Positions 39,240 through 50,400 of a stretch of 64,000 nucleotides of DNA are shown here, one piece after another. Numbering within the stretch: the first letter of the stretch is position 1; every line of letters begins with the position of its first letter. The notes beneath the pieces were generated by a model, which saw nothing but the letters and a program-made list of their open reading frames with translations, did not search any database and had not been told where the DNA came from. The stretch is from Omphiscola glabra (taxonomy: Eukaryota; Mollusca; Gastropoda; Lymnaeidae): assembly GCA_964017045.1 (NCBI GenBank), contig OZ024801.1:33591257-33655256 (forward strand). Direction: 5' to 3'. Position numbers and translations under genes: made by a program.

Positions 39240-39377
39240 TAACGATAGGCGCGAAGCCGTGCCGTTTAGAAAAACCCACCCGACATTCGCCTTTCAAAAA
39301 ATCTCTCGGAGCGCTTGTGGCTTCTGTCTACCGGTTTTGCGCAACGGATTAATCGAGCTAGCATCTTCAATCTACCC
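39240..39377 (+). promoter_or_regulatory. CpG-rich leader, possible noncoding exon 1
   Basis: gataggcgcgaagccgtgcc and ctctcggagcgcttgtggct make a CpG-rich patch that ends in a consensus donor (ctaccc then gtaagta) at 39378. A matching acceptor precedes the start codon at 40195. A related CpG patch lies at 38950-39070. Confidence 0.35.
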
Positions 39378-40194
39378 GTAAGTATTATAATTTAAGTTTC
39401 ATATACATATTAACACATGAATTTATTGTTTTGGATTGAGTTTTATTCAATTAATGAAAGATATTAGGGTATTTTGTAACGAAACTGAGTTCGTGGGTCT
39501 GCCCGTGAACACTACATGTACAGGCTTATTCAATTGATGTGATTAGCGGTTGATGTATTTAATTTAGGACAGTCCATCGATACATATTATGGTTCAACAC
39601 CTTTCCGAAAGGATAATGTATAATTATTTGTAGTAATTTATAAAATTGGAAATAAGATAAGGCCATTATAATAATTTTAAACAGAGCTTTCTACCCAAAA
39701 ACGTGAATCGACAAATTCAAAATGGCTGCCCGAGAGCCTTGTGTACTTGGGTTATAGTAGGTGGACGGACTCATATTAATATCGGGAGAAGAGGTATAAA
39801 CGTAATTTAAACATCGGTGAATAACAAAATAACTGTTTACCAATTATTGCAATTATTTTGATAGTTGTGTTTTAAATAATTTACTTAGCATAAGATCTAA
39901 TAAAAATCAAGGAATAATTGGTTATATTTTATTATATTGTTCTGAACTGTGCTTATTATTTTACCGGTTGACCACCATGACTTGGACTCGCCCAATCCAC
40001 TCATTCTTGAGCCCTTATCCTATCACTCTCACAAATAATCAGTTAAAATTCAATTAATTTTAAGTTATTTGGGTATATTTGAATAAATTATATGTCACAG
40101 GCTTATTTATAATTATAATTACAGTAATAGTAGTAGTAGTGACAACAATTTTAATATAATTTCTTTCCTTTCAATGTTATATATTTAAGTAACG

Positions 40195-40618
40195 ATGGAT
40201 AACAACACAGAAAGTGGTGACTTGGCTGCTGGTACCCACAGTACAGAACCTGCAGTGAACTGTCCATTGATTACCTTTAGGAATCTAATATGTAAGTATA
40301 ATTTCAATTAATTTTCAACAATTGAGGCTTATATGTTTTCTACCATTAGATATGATAGAGAATTATGTAATTCTGGTCCACATAGAAGTACTTTTTTAAA
40401 ATGAAATGTGTTCTTACTTAACAATTGTTTAAAATTCCATTGCTTATTCAACAGCTGGGGAAATTCTTGATGGCATATGTGCTTCATTTTTGACTGAAGG
40501 GAAAGCGAGAAGACCAACGCCCCCTGCCATCCCAAGAACTTACAGCCTACTGTTAATGCTGCACTCGATCAAACTACAGGCAAACAAGACCGAGAAGGAT
40601 GTTAATTGTTTAGAGTAG
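40195..40618 (+). CDS. Small two-exon reading frame, 86 residues, unknown function
   Basis: Coding exons are 40195-40291 and 40455-40618. The first follows a good acceptor (ctttcaatgttatatatttaag, 40189) and starts aacgATGg. It reads MDNNTESGDLAAGTHSTEPA ... LITFRNLI and ends at a consensus donor gtaagta. The second enters in matching phase after caacag and reads GEILDGICASFLTEGKARRP ... then stops at tag 40616-40618. A polyadenylation-type aataaa is near 41136. The second half faintly resembles the tail of piggyBac-type transposases (FRNLI..., basic ARRP), so it may be a domesticated or dying transposon fragment. No other domain, signal peptide or membrane segment is visible. Confidence 0.4.
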
Positions 40619-41561
40619 AGGGTACTTGTTTTTAATACTCATTTTGGTGGTTTTTATGCCATTAAGTTTTGAATCACATGGCATGTTATGCTGCTTATAA
40701 TTATCTTTCATATGATGTGATATGTTCATTTCTGTCACTGATTTCTTATATTTTTATTGTTGATATTTTTTACCCATTAATGCTAAGTTGCTATCTTTTT
40801 TTCATGGTATAGGACATTGACTTTGCTTCTTATTATTCTATTTGTTATGAATAGACATATCTGACCTCATTTTTTTTTAATTTTGAAACAGTTATGTGGT
40901 ATGATTCGTTTTTAAATCGCATTTTTATAACCTTCATTTTTCTATAAAATTGTGTCGTGAGTAATTTTGTCCTTATTTTAGTGCCTGTAGGTATTTTTTG
41001 TTGCCATTAAGGCACAGTGCATGTTGTGCTGCTCTAAATTACCTTTAATTTGATATATGATATATTTATGTACGTCTGTAAAATATTTTTTGATGAATTT
41101 TTGAAAATGTGTATTTTTACACTTTTTCTGTCTGAAAATAAAAACGTCTAAAAATCATTCTTGTTATTTTTTATTTTTTAATAACTTAAGAATTAATAGA
41201 TCTGGCTACTTGAAAAAAATTGGGCTTAAATATTGTAAACTTTGGAGCACATACACCAATTCCTGGACTTCTCTGTTGATTATTTTAGAAAATATAGGTC
41301 CTTAAACATAGCACTTTTTCACAAGGTGAAAAAACCCATTTTTGGTCGATTTTCTGCAAATTTGAAAATCGTATAACTTTTTTGTTTATTGAGATATCTA
41401 CATGAAATAAGTGGCCTATATCTTAGAATAAAAAGTTCTGTCAGGTGAAACTCACCACATATGTCTGCTATGTATAGAAAATTTTAGTTTGGACTACCTA
41501 TTGAAATTGATTTCAATTTTCATTTCACTAATTTTAAATTTTTTGTATACTTTCAGTTCAG

Positions 41562-41870
41562 GTGGACAACAATGTCACATTTAATTTCTGATGTTCTTAT
41601 CAATGTTCCCTCTAAGGCTTGCTGGTTCGTGTGCAAAATCATTAAGCTGTGTGCAAAGTTTTACTTTGCAGAGTGCAGCGTATCTGTTCGAATTTATTTT
41701 TATAAAAATTGGCTGCGCGGATGCTCAAAACTGCTGCGCGGCATCTGTGAGGTAAGCCGCGCAACTTAAAGGGAACATTGGTTCTTATGAGAGATTCTCA
41801 TTTTGTTTAATTGTGTGTTTTGATGAAATTCATTTGAATTTTCAGCTCACTCATTTAAAAGTTTAATTTT
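41562..41870. repeat. Dispersed repeat R3, copy interrupted by a MITE
   Basis: Same sequence as 38652-38757, split at gttcttat by the insertion at 41601-41780. The preceding 41365-41512 segment (cataactttttt ... tagtttggactacc) is related to 43018-43160, suggesting a longer decayed element. Confidence 0.75.
41601..41780. mobile_element. 180-bp hAT-type MITE with 8-bp target duplication
   Basis: Terminal inverted repeats caatgttccctctaag at the left and cttaaagggaacattg at the right differ at one base. The flanks are gttcttat at 41593-41600 and again at 41781-41788, a perfect 8-bp target duplication. The interior has no coding capacity but is CpG-rich (ggctgcgcggatgc, gctgcgcggcatctg). The paralogous site at 38681 lacks the insertion. 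Confidence 0.93.
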
Positions 41871-42004
41871 TAACATTTTTCATATTTTCAGGTGGACAAG
41901 GATACAATCTGTTGCTGTGGACTAGGACACTATCTGTTGCTGTGGACCGTGGATTGCAATGTTGCATTGGATGTTTTATTATATTTAGATTGTCACTGTC
42001 TATT

Positions 42005-42765
42005 TGTACTGAAGATATTATTGAAATAGCATTGTTAGTTTACAAGTTATGCTTAAAGACGCACATCAATGTCGAAAGATTACATAACATTTTTTAATTT
42101 TGTATAGCATGGTTTTAATTGCTTTTGCAATATTTGAATATTCTGTTACATTTGGATTGTCACAAACTATTATTAATGAAAATTTGATTGCAGTAGCTTT
42201 ATTAGTTTAAAAGTTATGTATTTAAATGTAAAAATGTCTCGGCCGTGGTTTCTTTTCATGACATATTTATTCTGAAATTGCATGAATTTTTCTGACCGGT
42301 ATTTTATTTATTTTAAATGTGCCTTACTTTAAGATGGACATTATCTGTTTGTATTGAAAATTTTATAGCAGTAGCTTTATTAGTTTAAAAGTTATTTATT
42401 TAAATGTAAAAATGTCTCGGCCGTGGTTTCTTTTCATGAAATATTTTTTCTAAAATTGCATACATTTTTCTGATCTGTATTTTATTTATTTTAAATATGC
42501 CTTACTTTAAAATGGATATCATCCGTTTGTATTGAAAATTTTATAGCAGTAGCTTTATTAGTTTAAGAGTTATGTATTTAAATGTAAAAATGTCTTGGCC
42601 GTGGTTGCTTTTCATGAAATATTTTTTCTAAATTTGCATAAATTTTCCTGATCTGTATTTTATTTATTTTAAATGTGCCTTAGTTTTAGATGGACATTAT
42701 CTGTTTGTATTGAAAATTATATAGCAGTAGCTTTATTGGTTTATAAATTATGTCATTTTAAAAAA
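42005..42765. repeat. 178-bp tandem repeat, about 4 copies
   Basis: gcagtagctttattagttta starts at 42190, 42368, 42546 and 42724, giving periods of exactly 178 bp; a more diverged copy precedes them at about 42005. Each unit carries aaaatgtctcggccgtggtt. No coding frame runs through. It ends in a poly-A run at 42761. Confidence 0.93.
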
Positions 42766-43017
42766 AAAAAAAATTCCGCCAATTGTTGTTATCCACGACA
42801 TATGCTCATAAAGTCATATTTAATAAAATATAATAAGTTAATTCACAATTCATGTGTTTTATTTTGTTAAACATTGTGTTGTAAATGTCTCCTCCAAATT
42901 TGATAGCTCTAACTTTAATAGCCAAAAAGATACAAGCAAAATAGTACCAACAGAGTAATAATGCGATCACAGCTTTAAAAATTAAATACAAAGCCAAATA
43001 ATGGGGAAAAATAAATC

Positions 43018-43160
43018 ACTAAAAAATTCATAACTTTTCTCCTATAAGTCATAGAAATATTATCTTGGTGTCATTGGAAAGCTTAAAGCCAGCTCTTTCC
43101 AATGATATGCTCTTTGTCTATATCAGATGTATTTGAAAATTTGAGTTGGAGTACCTAACT
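43018..43160. repeat. Repeat with imperfect hairpin
   Basis: tcattggaaagct ... agctctttccaatga (43073-43108) forms an imperfect inverted repeat. The surrounding sequence (cataacttttctcc ... gagttggagtacctaac) resembles 41365-41512. Confidence 0.5.
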
Positions 43161-44254
43161 TAACAAAACACGCAAATGATGTCATGGGCCAATCTCTTAG
43201 CATTTGCCGACTTGTCAAATTGATTGCTCCTGAAAGACTCATGTTGTACATATTCAGGTATATTCATTTCAGCACATATATAGAAGTTAAAGACAAAACA
43301 TTTTTAAAATAGAAAAATTTAAACAATTTCATGGGCCGCGGCATAAAGATGGCGGCCGTGAGAAAAAGCATGCAGCCGATAGCTCAAATTCAAATTTACC
43401 ATTTTGAGTCTATATCATCTCCACGAAAACGATTGTGATACATCAACTCATGCAAATTGTGAAGGGAAAAGATCGCAGCTTGCGCTTTGTGCCGAACTGT
43501 CTTTTCAGTTTACATTTTGCGAGCAATCCACACATTTTCAACAGTCTATGTGTGGACACCAGTTTCCTCTGGATTGATGAACAACATTGCAGTTGGGCTG
43601 CCAATGACTTTTTAAAAATTCCCAAGATTTGGTCAAACGAAATTCCCAAGATTCCCAAGATTATAAAAATATTAAAAAAAGAGATTTTAAAAAAGGGAGG
43701 GGGTGGGTAATGTTGTTTTTTCTATGTAATGAATGCCATACTTCATATTAGCTTGAATTAATGCTCCCTGAAACACAAGGTACGGTAATTGGCTCAAATC
43801 TATTTAGAGGGCGCCCATTAATTACGTCAACAAAATAGGGGGGAGAGGGTTTGGGACAGTTGTTGACAAGGGGAGGGAGGAGGGATTTAGATTAGTAATT
43901 AGTTGGCGTCAACATTCATGTTTTCTCAATTAAAAATTTTAATCTTTAATCTGACTGGTTATTACATTATTTAAAAAAAATTATAAGTGTAAATGACTGT
44001 AAAATGGTCATAAATTTTTTAGTATTTTAACAATATAAGATATATTTAATGTGTGTCTGTGCACTGCAGATGGCTGGTCAGAATGTTAGCAAACTTTGTT
44101 AGTGCAAGAGAAGTCAAAAGTTGGCCTCTCTTCACCTGTAGATTCTGTTGCCAGTTGCAGGTTTGGAACAGGGACAAGGTTCACGTGTCACGAGGAGTCA
44201 AGATAAATGATATTGATAGAGTAGGAATACGATATTTTGAGAATTGGGTGAATG
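43161..44254. other. Intergenic sequence with repeat fragments
   Basis: 43620-43665 repeats attcccaagatt three times. 43808-43880 (gggcgcccattaattacgtc ... gggggagaggg) looks like the left end of a DNA transposon, but its right end could not be found. A short start-like gatggcggccgtgag at 43349 opens only 29 codons. Confidence 0.45.
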
Positions 44255-46517
44255 TGTTGTTGTTCGTCTGTCAAATCGACTAGGACCATCCAGTCATCCG
44301 GTTAGGGGGGTGGGTTACGGTGGGTTCGTAGGTGGCCTGCCCATTCTATGCGTGTTCGGAATAGTCTGTGGCACCGCGGGCAAGGGATAGTTGGTGTAGT
44401 CGTGGATTTAATAATGTTCTTTCGGGCTTGCCTGCGTGTCTCAATGGTGGCCATCCTACTGGCTTCATAAGATTTAGCCCCTATCTTGACCACTGATCTC
44501 CACCTGACTCTGTCCTGAGCTGTCTGTTCCCATTTAGTAGTGTCGATGCTGAATGCCTTTAGTGCCACTTTCAGTGAGTCTTTGTAACGTTTTTTTTTGG
44601 ACCTCCTTGGGAGCGCTTGCCTGTTGTGAGCTCACCATAGAATATTTGTTTAGGGAGCCGGTGATCTTCCATACGGGCAACATGTCCCATCCAACGGAGT
44701 TGATACTGCATCAGGGTGGTGAAGATACTAGGATGGTTCGCTCTAGCGAGAACCTCTGTGTCAGGAACTTTGTCTTGCCACCTGATGCCGAGAAGTTTCC
44801 TGAGGCTGGTTGTATGAAAATGGTTCAGTTTTTTGGCGTGACGCTGGTAGACTGTCCACGTTTCACATCCGTAGAGCAATGTCGAGAGGACTGCTGCGCT
44901 ATAGACCTTGATCTTCGTTTCCCGTCTGATACCTCTCCTGTCCCTAACAGTGCTGCGGAGCCTTCCAAATATGGCACTAGCTTTTGCAAGTCTGGCATTC
45001 ATTTCATCATCAATGATGACAGATCTGGAGAGGGTGCTGCCCAAGTAAGTAAATTTATCCACCGCGTTAAGACGCTGTCCGCTGATGATGATGTTGGGTT
45101 CAGCGTAGGGCCTACTGGGAGCTGGCTGATACAATACCTCAGTCTTCTTCGCGTTGATTGTTAGTCCAAAGTTGTTGCAGGCCTCAGAAAAGATATCAAC
45201 GCTTTGCTGCATGGCAGCTTCAGAGTCAGCATTGAGGGCACAATCGTCCGCAAACAGAAGCTTGTTGATGGTGGTATGTTTGACCTTTGTTTTAGCTGGA
45301 AGCCTCTTTAGGTTGAAGACCGATCCATCGGTGCGGAAACGGATTGGCAAGCCCATGGTGGAGTCCCTGAACGCATCAGACAGCATTGCAGAATACATAA
45401 TACTGAAGAGCGTGTTAGCCAGGACACAGCCCTGCTTCACACCATTTGTGACAGGGAATGCTTGAGATGACTGACCGTTGTCCTGCACTCTGGCCATCAT
45501 GCCATCATGCAGCTGACGGATGATGTTGGTGAATTTTTCTGGGCATCCGTACTTCTTCATGATTTTCCACAGGCCACCTCTATTGACCCTGTCAAAAGCC
45601 TTATTCAGGTCAATAAATGTGGCATATAGGTCTATGTTTTGCTCCTGGCATTTCTCTTGGAGCTGCCTGGCAGCAAACACCATATCGATAGTTCCTCGTT
45701 CTTTTCGGAAACCACATTGACTTTCGGGTAGGAGACCTCGCTCCAGATGTGCATTTAGGCGGTTCAGAAGGGCTCGGGCCAAGATCTTGCCCGCGATGGA
45801 CAGCAGTGAAATTCCGCGGTGATTGTCACAGGCCTGGCGGTTTCCTTTGTGTTTGTACAGGTGGATAATGGAGGCATCTTTGAGGTCCTGTGGTACAGTT
45901 TCTGTCTGCCAGATGATCTGGAATAGACGCAATAGCTTATCCGTCAACGCTGGTCCACCCTCTTTATAGATTTCGGCAGGAATCATGTCGGAGCCAGGTA
46001 CTTTACCATTAGACATTTGACTGATTGCTGTCTGTATCTCGACCGAAGTTGGGACAGCGTCCAGTGACTTGTTCGTTGGGACCTGGGGCTGTCTTTCAAT
46101 CGCCTCATCACTAATGATGGAAGGCGTATTCAGCACACTATTAAAGTGTTCCGCCCATCTTTCCAAGATTTTTCCTTGTCTGTGATGAGGGTAGAACCGT
46201 CTGCACTAAGGAGAGGGGAAGAGCCTGAGGTGGTAACTCCATAGATTTCTCTCAGGCCACTGTAGAAGTTTTTCATGTCTTTTTTGTCTGCAAAGCCTTG
46301 AATCTCATCAGCTTTCGCATTCAACCAGGAGTCTTGCATCTGGCACAGTTGTAATTGGACCTTGCTGCGGATGTTCCTCAGTGCAGCTGTCTTTGCTGCT
46401 GACATTGGGTCATCATGGAGGGCCTTGTACGCCCGACGTTTTTGCTCAAGTAGCATTTGGATTGCTGTGTTGTTTTCATCAAACCAATCCGTGTGTTTTC
46501 TGATAGAGGGTCCGAGA
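44255..46517 (-). mobile_element. 5'-truncated LINE (non-LTR retrotransposon)
   Basis: Minus-strand element holding the reverse transcriptase region and C-terminal zinc finger but no endonuclease. Its 5' limit is near 46517, where the ...GPSIRKHTDWFDENN coding sequence begins abruptly. Its 3' limit is near 44255, where the strand reads acgaacaacaacac, probably the tail. The typical 5' truncation fits target-primed reverse transcription. Superfamily (RTE, CR1 or I-like) was not settled. Confidence 0.85.
44302..46517 (-). pseudogene. LINE reverse transcriptase ORF, two frameshifts
   Basis: The longest frame (44571-46166, 531 residues) carries the motif series of a LINE reverse transcriptase: CDNHRGISLLSIAGKILARA, CGFRKERGTIDMVFAARQLQ, the first catalytic Asp in YATFIDLNKAFDRVNR, GVKQGCVLANTLFSIMYSA, the FADD box in KLLFADDCALN, KKTEVLYQP and FTYLGSTLS. 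The 3' part is LLYGCETWTVYQRH and LRWMGHVARMEDHRLPKQIF. Downstream, in another frame at 44302-44568, follows SIDTTKWEQTAQDR and a CxxC-H-H finger (CPRCHRLFRTRIEWAGHLRT). Upstream, 46166-46517 gives the linker in a third frame. One frameshift is in an A-run at about 46170, the other in a nine-A run at about 44590. The endonuclease is missing. Confidence 0.88.
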
Positions 46518-47465
46518 TGAATGTAAAGTGAGTAACTAACAATAAATAATAACATCGCTGCTCGAACGGATTTGTAAAATCTGTAACATCTATTTTGCAT
46601 CACAAGTCATTTTCAAAAAGCATTAAAAGTGTTACATATTATAGATATTATGATATTTAATGAACGTAAAAATATAATTTTTCACTTCAAAAATTGGATA
46701 GAAGTCGTATTCATTTGATCTAGCAATACCTCAGCTGTCCTTTTTATGTTTATTAAAGATCACGTAGTTTATGACGATTGTGTTTCAGTTTTCAAGTTAA
46801 CATGTTTGTGATGTCTGTTTAATAAATGTTAGTTACATTTACACTACGCCTACATTTAAAGGGGCTTTTATTAACGAAGTGGCTATTGGTACCCGGCTGT
46901 CATTTGTAGTAGTTTATTTGAGTTAAAATGAAGAATTAAGTATACAAACGTATAGTACATTCAATTATCTTTCATTTGATACCTCATTGTGTCTTACAAA
47001 CACAACCATAATATTTTAAATCGTTTTTTAATCCCAACCTCTCACTTCTTGTACCCGTGTACCAATAGGTGCAGCCTTTTAACTCCCGAAACTAAGACTA
47101 AAGGCACTAAAGGTGCAATCTATCTTCGGGTAAACAGCAAATCACTTTGACAACCCGAAACTAAATCCATTGATGTGAGTGACACGCGATTATGGCAAAT
47201 CTGCCTCAACAAAAGTGTTATTTATATTTAAAATATGATTCTAGGCGATGAGAAAAACACGTACGTGTGCAGAGATAATTGTCGTAACACAAATAACGCT
47301 ACACGTATCAGTAGCATTGTATATCTTATATTTATCTTTATTGTTAAAGAGTTCGCGAAAAAATTGCATTTAGCCAAGGTTGTGAAGAATAGAAGTTAAA
47401 ACAAAATTTGTTGCTTGTAAACTTTGTAAAGAAAATAAAAGTGTTCACACCGGTAATCCTTAAAA
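46518..47465. other. Intergenic region upstream of MRPL28
   Basis: No coding exon seen. It should include the MRPL28 promoter. acgtacgtg and gacacgcgattatgg near 47180-47265 are CpG-bearing, but no TATA or defined element could be placed. Confidence 0.4.
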
Positions 47466-50400
47466 ATGGAGAAAGTTAAAATAACCAAGTTTATGCCAAC
47501 TATAAAACAAATGAAAGATATGGTTATCCATGAAGTAACTTATTTTGAGAAACATAACAACTCGAGATTTACTGTCACAGGAAGGCGTATTCCGAAATGG
47601 GGAACATGGGTGAATAATTGGCGTAAGTTAGTTTATTTAATATTAATTCTGTTCAAAACAAATTATAATTACGATCTGAGTCCCGATCTGATAAAGCATT
47701 AGCCATAAGCAGATGGTAAAATATTTAAAGCATTATGTTTTCAATATGATGATGGACACAAAGTTGCAAACTGCACCTGATACTGCTGCTAAGGCTAAAA
47801 TTTGATGAATAAAATTAATAAATCATTTAAATGCTTTTACTTTTACTGCTAGTACTAGTTTTACTCTTTAGGCTAAATAGAATTTTATTTATATAATTAT
47901 TGATATCATTCATTTAAATTAACCACATTACAATTGATGTGTCACAAAAGATGTATTTATTATAATTATAGCTGGTGTCATAGTTACACATTGATAGTTA
48001 CTGCGCCATGTATTGCCTTATTACCAGTATTGAAGGACCTCTCTGTGCCTTGTTACTAGAGACCATTTTATAAATGTATATTAAACCCCTAAAAAAGAGA
48101 GAGAGGAAAAGATACTACTTTGCAAGCAGTCATCCCTATACCACACCAATAAGACAATGACCAGATTCAATCTCTTAAAGGGAAAACTTATATTATATAA
48201 CCACAGGTTCAACTCCTTACATATATAAGTGGTCTAAGGAAGAAGAGGCAATCTTACCAAAGCATTACGTTGATAGATGCAGAGACTTCATGACAAGAGA
48301 TCAAATACCCATACACTGGCGTCCAAATCCTGCACGTTACAGAACAGATGAAGATTCAGGGGAAAGGTAAGTGCAAATTCTATTTCATACATGGCCCTCA
48401 GTTGATGAAAAGGAATTGTTAGCCTTGTATAAAAAAAACTAAAACTTGGAGATTATTTTAAAAATGTTGATTATTAATGTCTTAGTTCTAGAAAAAACTT
48501 ATTTACAGTCGGGGCTGTCATAAAGTATACCATGCTCGAGAGGGGGTCTAAGAAAGTGTCAAACTTTGTGACGGTGAGGGACGATGTGTAACAGTGAAAT
48601 CACACATTTTAATGTTTGTATCTTACATACCGGTATTAAATTAAATTTTTTCATTCCTCTTCTATAGACAGCATTTATTTTTAAACGTGAAACATTCTGT
48701 TGTGATGGATGTTTTCTGGCAGAAGATGTCACTTCTATTTCTATAAATTTGATATTGGAGTCTGAGATTTGCGACATATAGTGATTTGGGAGGTGGGGGG
48801 CTAAAAATTCGCCAAAAAATAGTGTGACATACTTTACGAACAGCACCTTATTCACAAACATTTTAAGCTTTATAAAAAAAAACTTGCATCATGAAAGTTT
48901 TGTATGAAAAATAAATTATTCCTTTAGCTAGATGAGATGGTATAAAAAAATAAAGATACCTTTAGATAGATGAGATGGCGTAAAAAATAATGATACCTTT
49001 AGATAGATGAGATGGCATAAAAAATAATGATTCCTCTAGCAAGATGAGATGACGTAAAAAGTATATGATTTCTCTAGGAGCAACATGCATGCGTTACTAC
49101 AATTAGAATTATATTATTAACCAGTGAAAGTGTTCCTGCTTGTGTAAAGTGTTTTTTTTTTTTCTTTCTTACAAGCTAGAGATTTACCCAGCACCACTAA
49201 TAAAATTTAGGATCTAGCACAAGAGGAGTCACTTTCCATAAATGAAATTTAAGTTAAGAAATTGCCCCCCATTATTCTATTATAATCTAGGGGATGATCT
49301 CATTGTTATAAATGCTTCCCATCCCACACACCGGTCATTGCACTTAACCCATCAAACACATGTAGCGACACCTATATGCCCAACACCAAAACAAATAATA
49401 TGGTTTTTTGTCATAGGTAAATGAACTCCTCTTTGTTGTCCTTAAGTCCCGGAAGAAGGGATATGTGGGTTATGAAATTATTAAGGGGCTGAATGTGCCG
49501 TTAGCTGGCCATTTCATTTTGATTTATATATTTACAAAACAGTTGAATTATGTCTAATTGTGTTATTTTCTTACAGAATTCCTGTTGTGAATTTACCCAT
49601 CCCAGTTGTGTTTCCCAAAGAGTGCAATCAGGGACTATGGGGCGGTGAAGGCATCATCTTTGGCTACTACAAGAAAGACATACCAAAGAAGAAGCTCAAG
49701 CTTGGCACGTGAGTGTCTCGGTGTTTTGAAAAGTCAACTTTCATGAAACTTAACCACCGAGTATATTTTCAGTGAGAATGCCAGTATAATCTAATTGTTA
49801 TGTTTGCAGCTTTTCCCCTGTACTGCTTTGGAAGGTAATTCATTCCTTTCCAGTCTGCACTGTAGCTAAAAAAGTTGTTCCGAAAATCTCAGGGCAGACA
49901 CTTAAACAGTGGCATTTTCTTATTCAATTTGTGTTAAGTCTAGTGTAAACAGCATGTGACACCTGGCATGGATGACCTTTGAACAAACCCTTGACCAAAC
50001 ATCCTTTTGTTACCCAAACCAATGTCAAATTTGACATATAATTCAGTTTGGGAGAATGAGAGCTGTTTCATGACGTTGGATGTTTGATTAATGACAAAAT
50101 CTTTGTTTGTATTAGTTATTTAGTTTTGAAAGCTTAATTGTGAACTATGATTAATTTGAAAATAATTGTGCACACTTTACCTTGTGCAGGTATCCGAGAC
50201 TCTGGCGACCTTACCTGCAAAAAAAAGTTTTATACAGTGAAATCCTAGACAGGTGGATGTCCATCAACATAACACCTAGAACATTGCACCTGGTTGATGA
50301 GTCGTTTGGTCTGGATTTCTACATTCTCAAGGTATAGTTTATCATTTTCTGCGGAGGCTGCATTGTTCTTTAAGTACGACACATGGATTCATTTAATTTA

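Noticed and set aside
43349..43440. gatggcggcc start-like sequence with 29 codons
   Set aside because: Short frame; similar atggcggcc strings recur in transposon sequence at 28091 and elsewhere, so it is not specific.
44553..45465. Plus-strand frames of 203 and 103 codons inside the LINE
   Set aside because: They are antisense shadows of the minus-strand reverse transcriptase.
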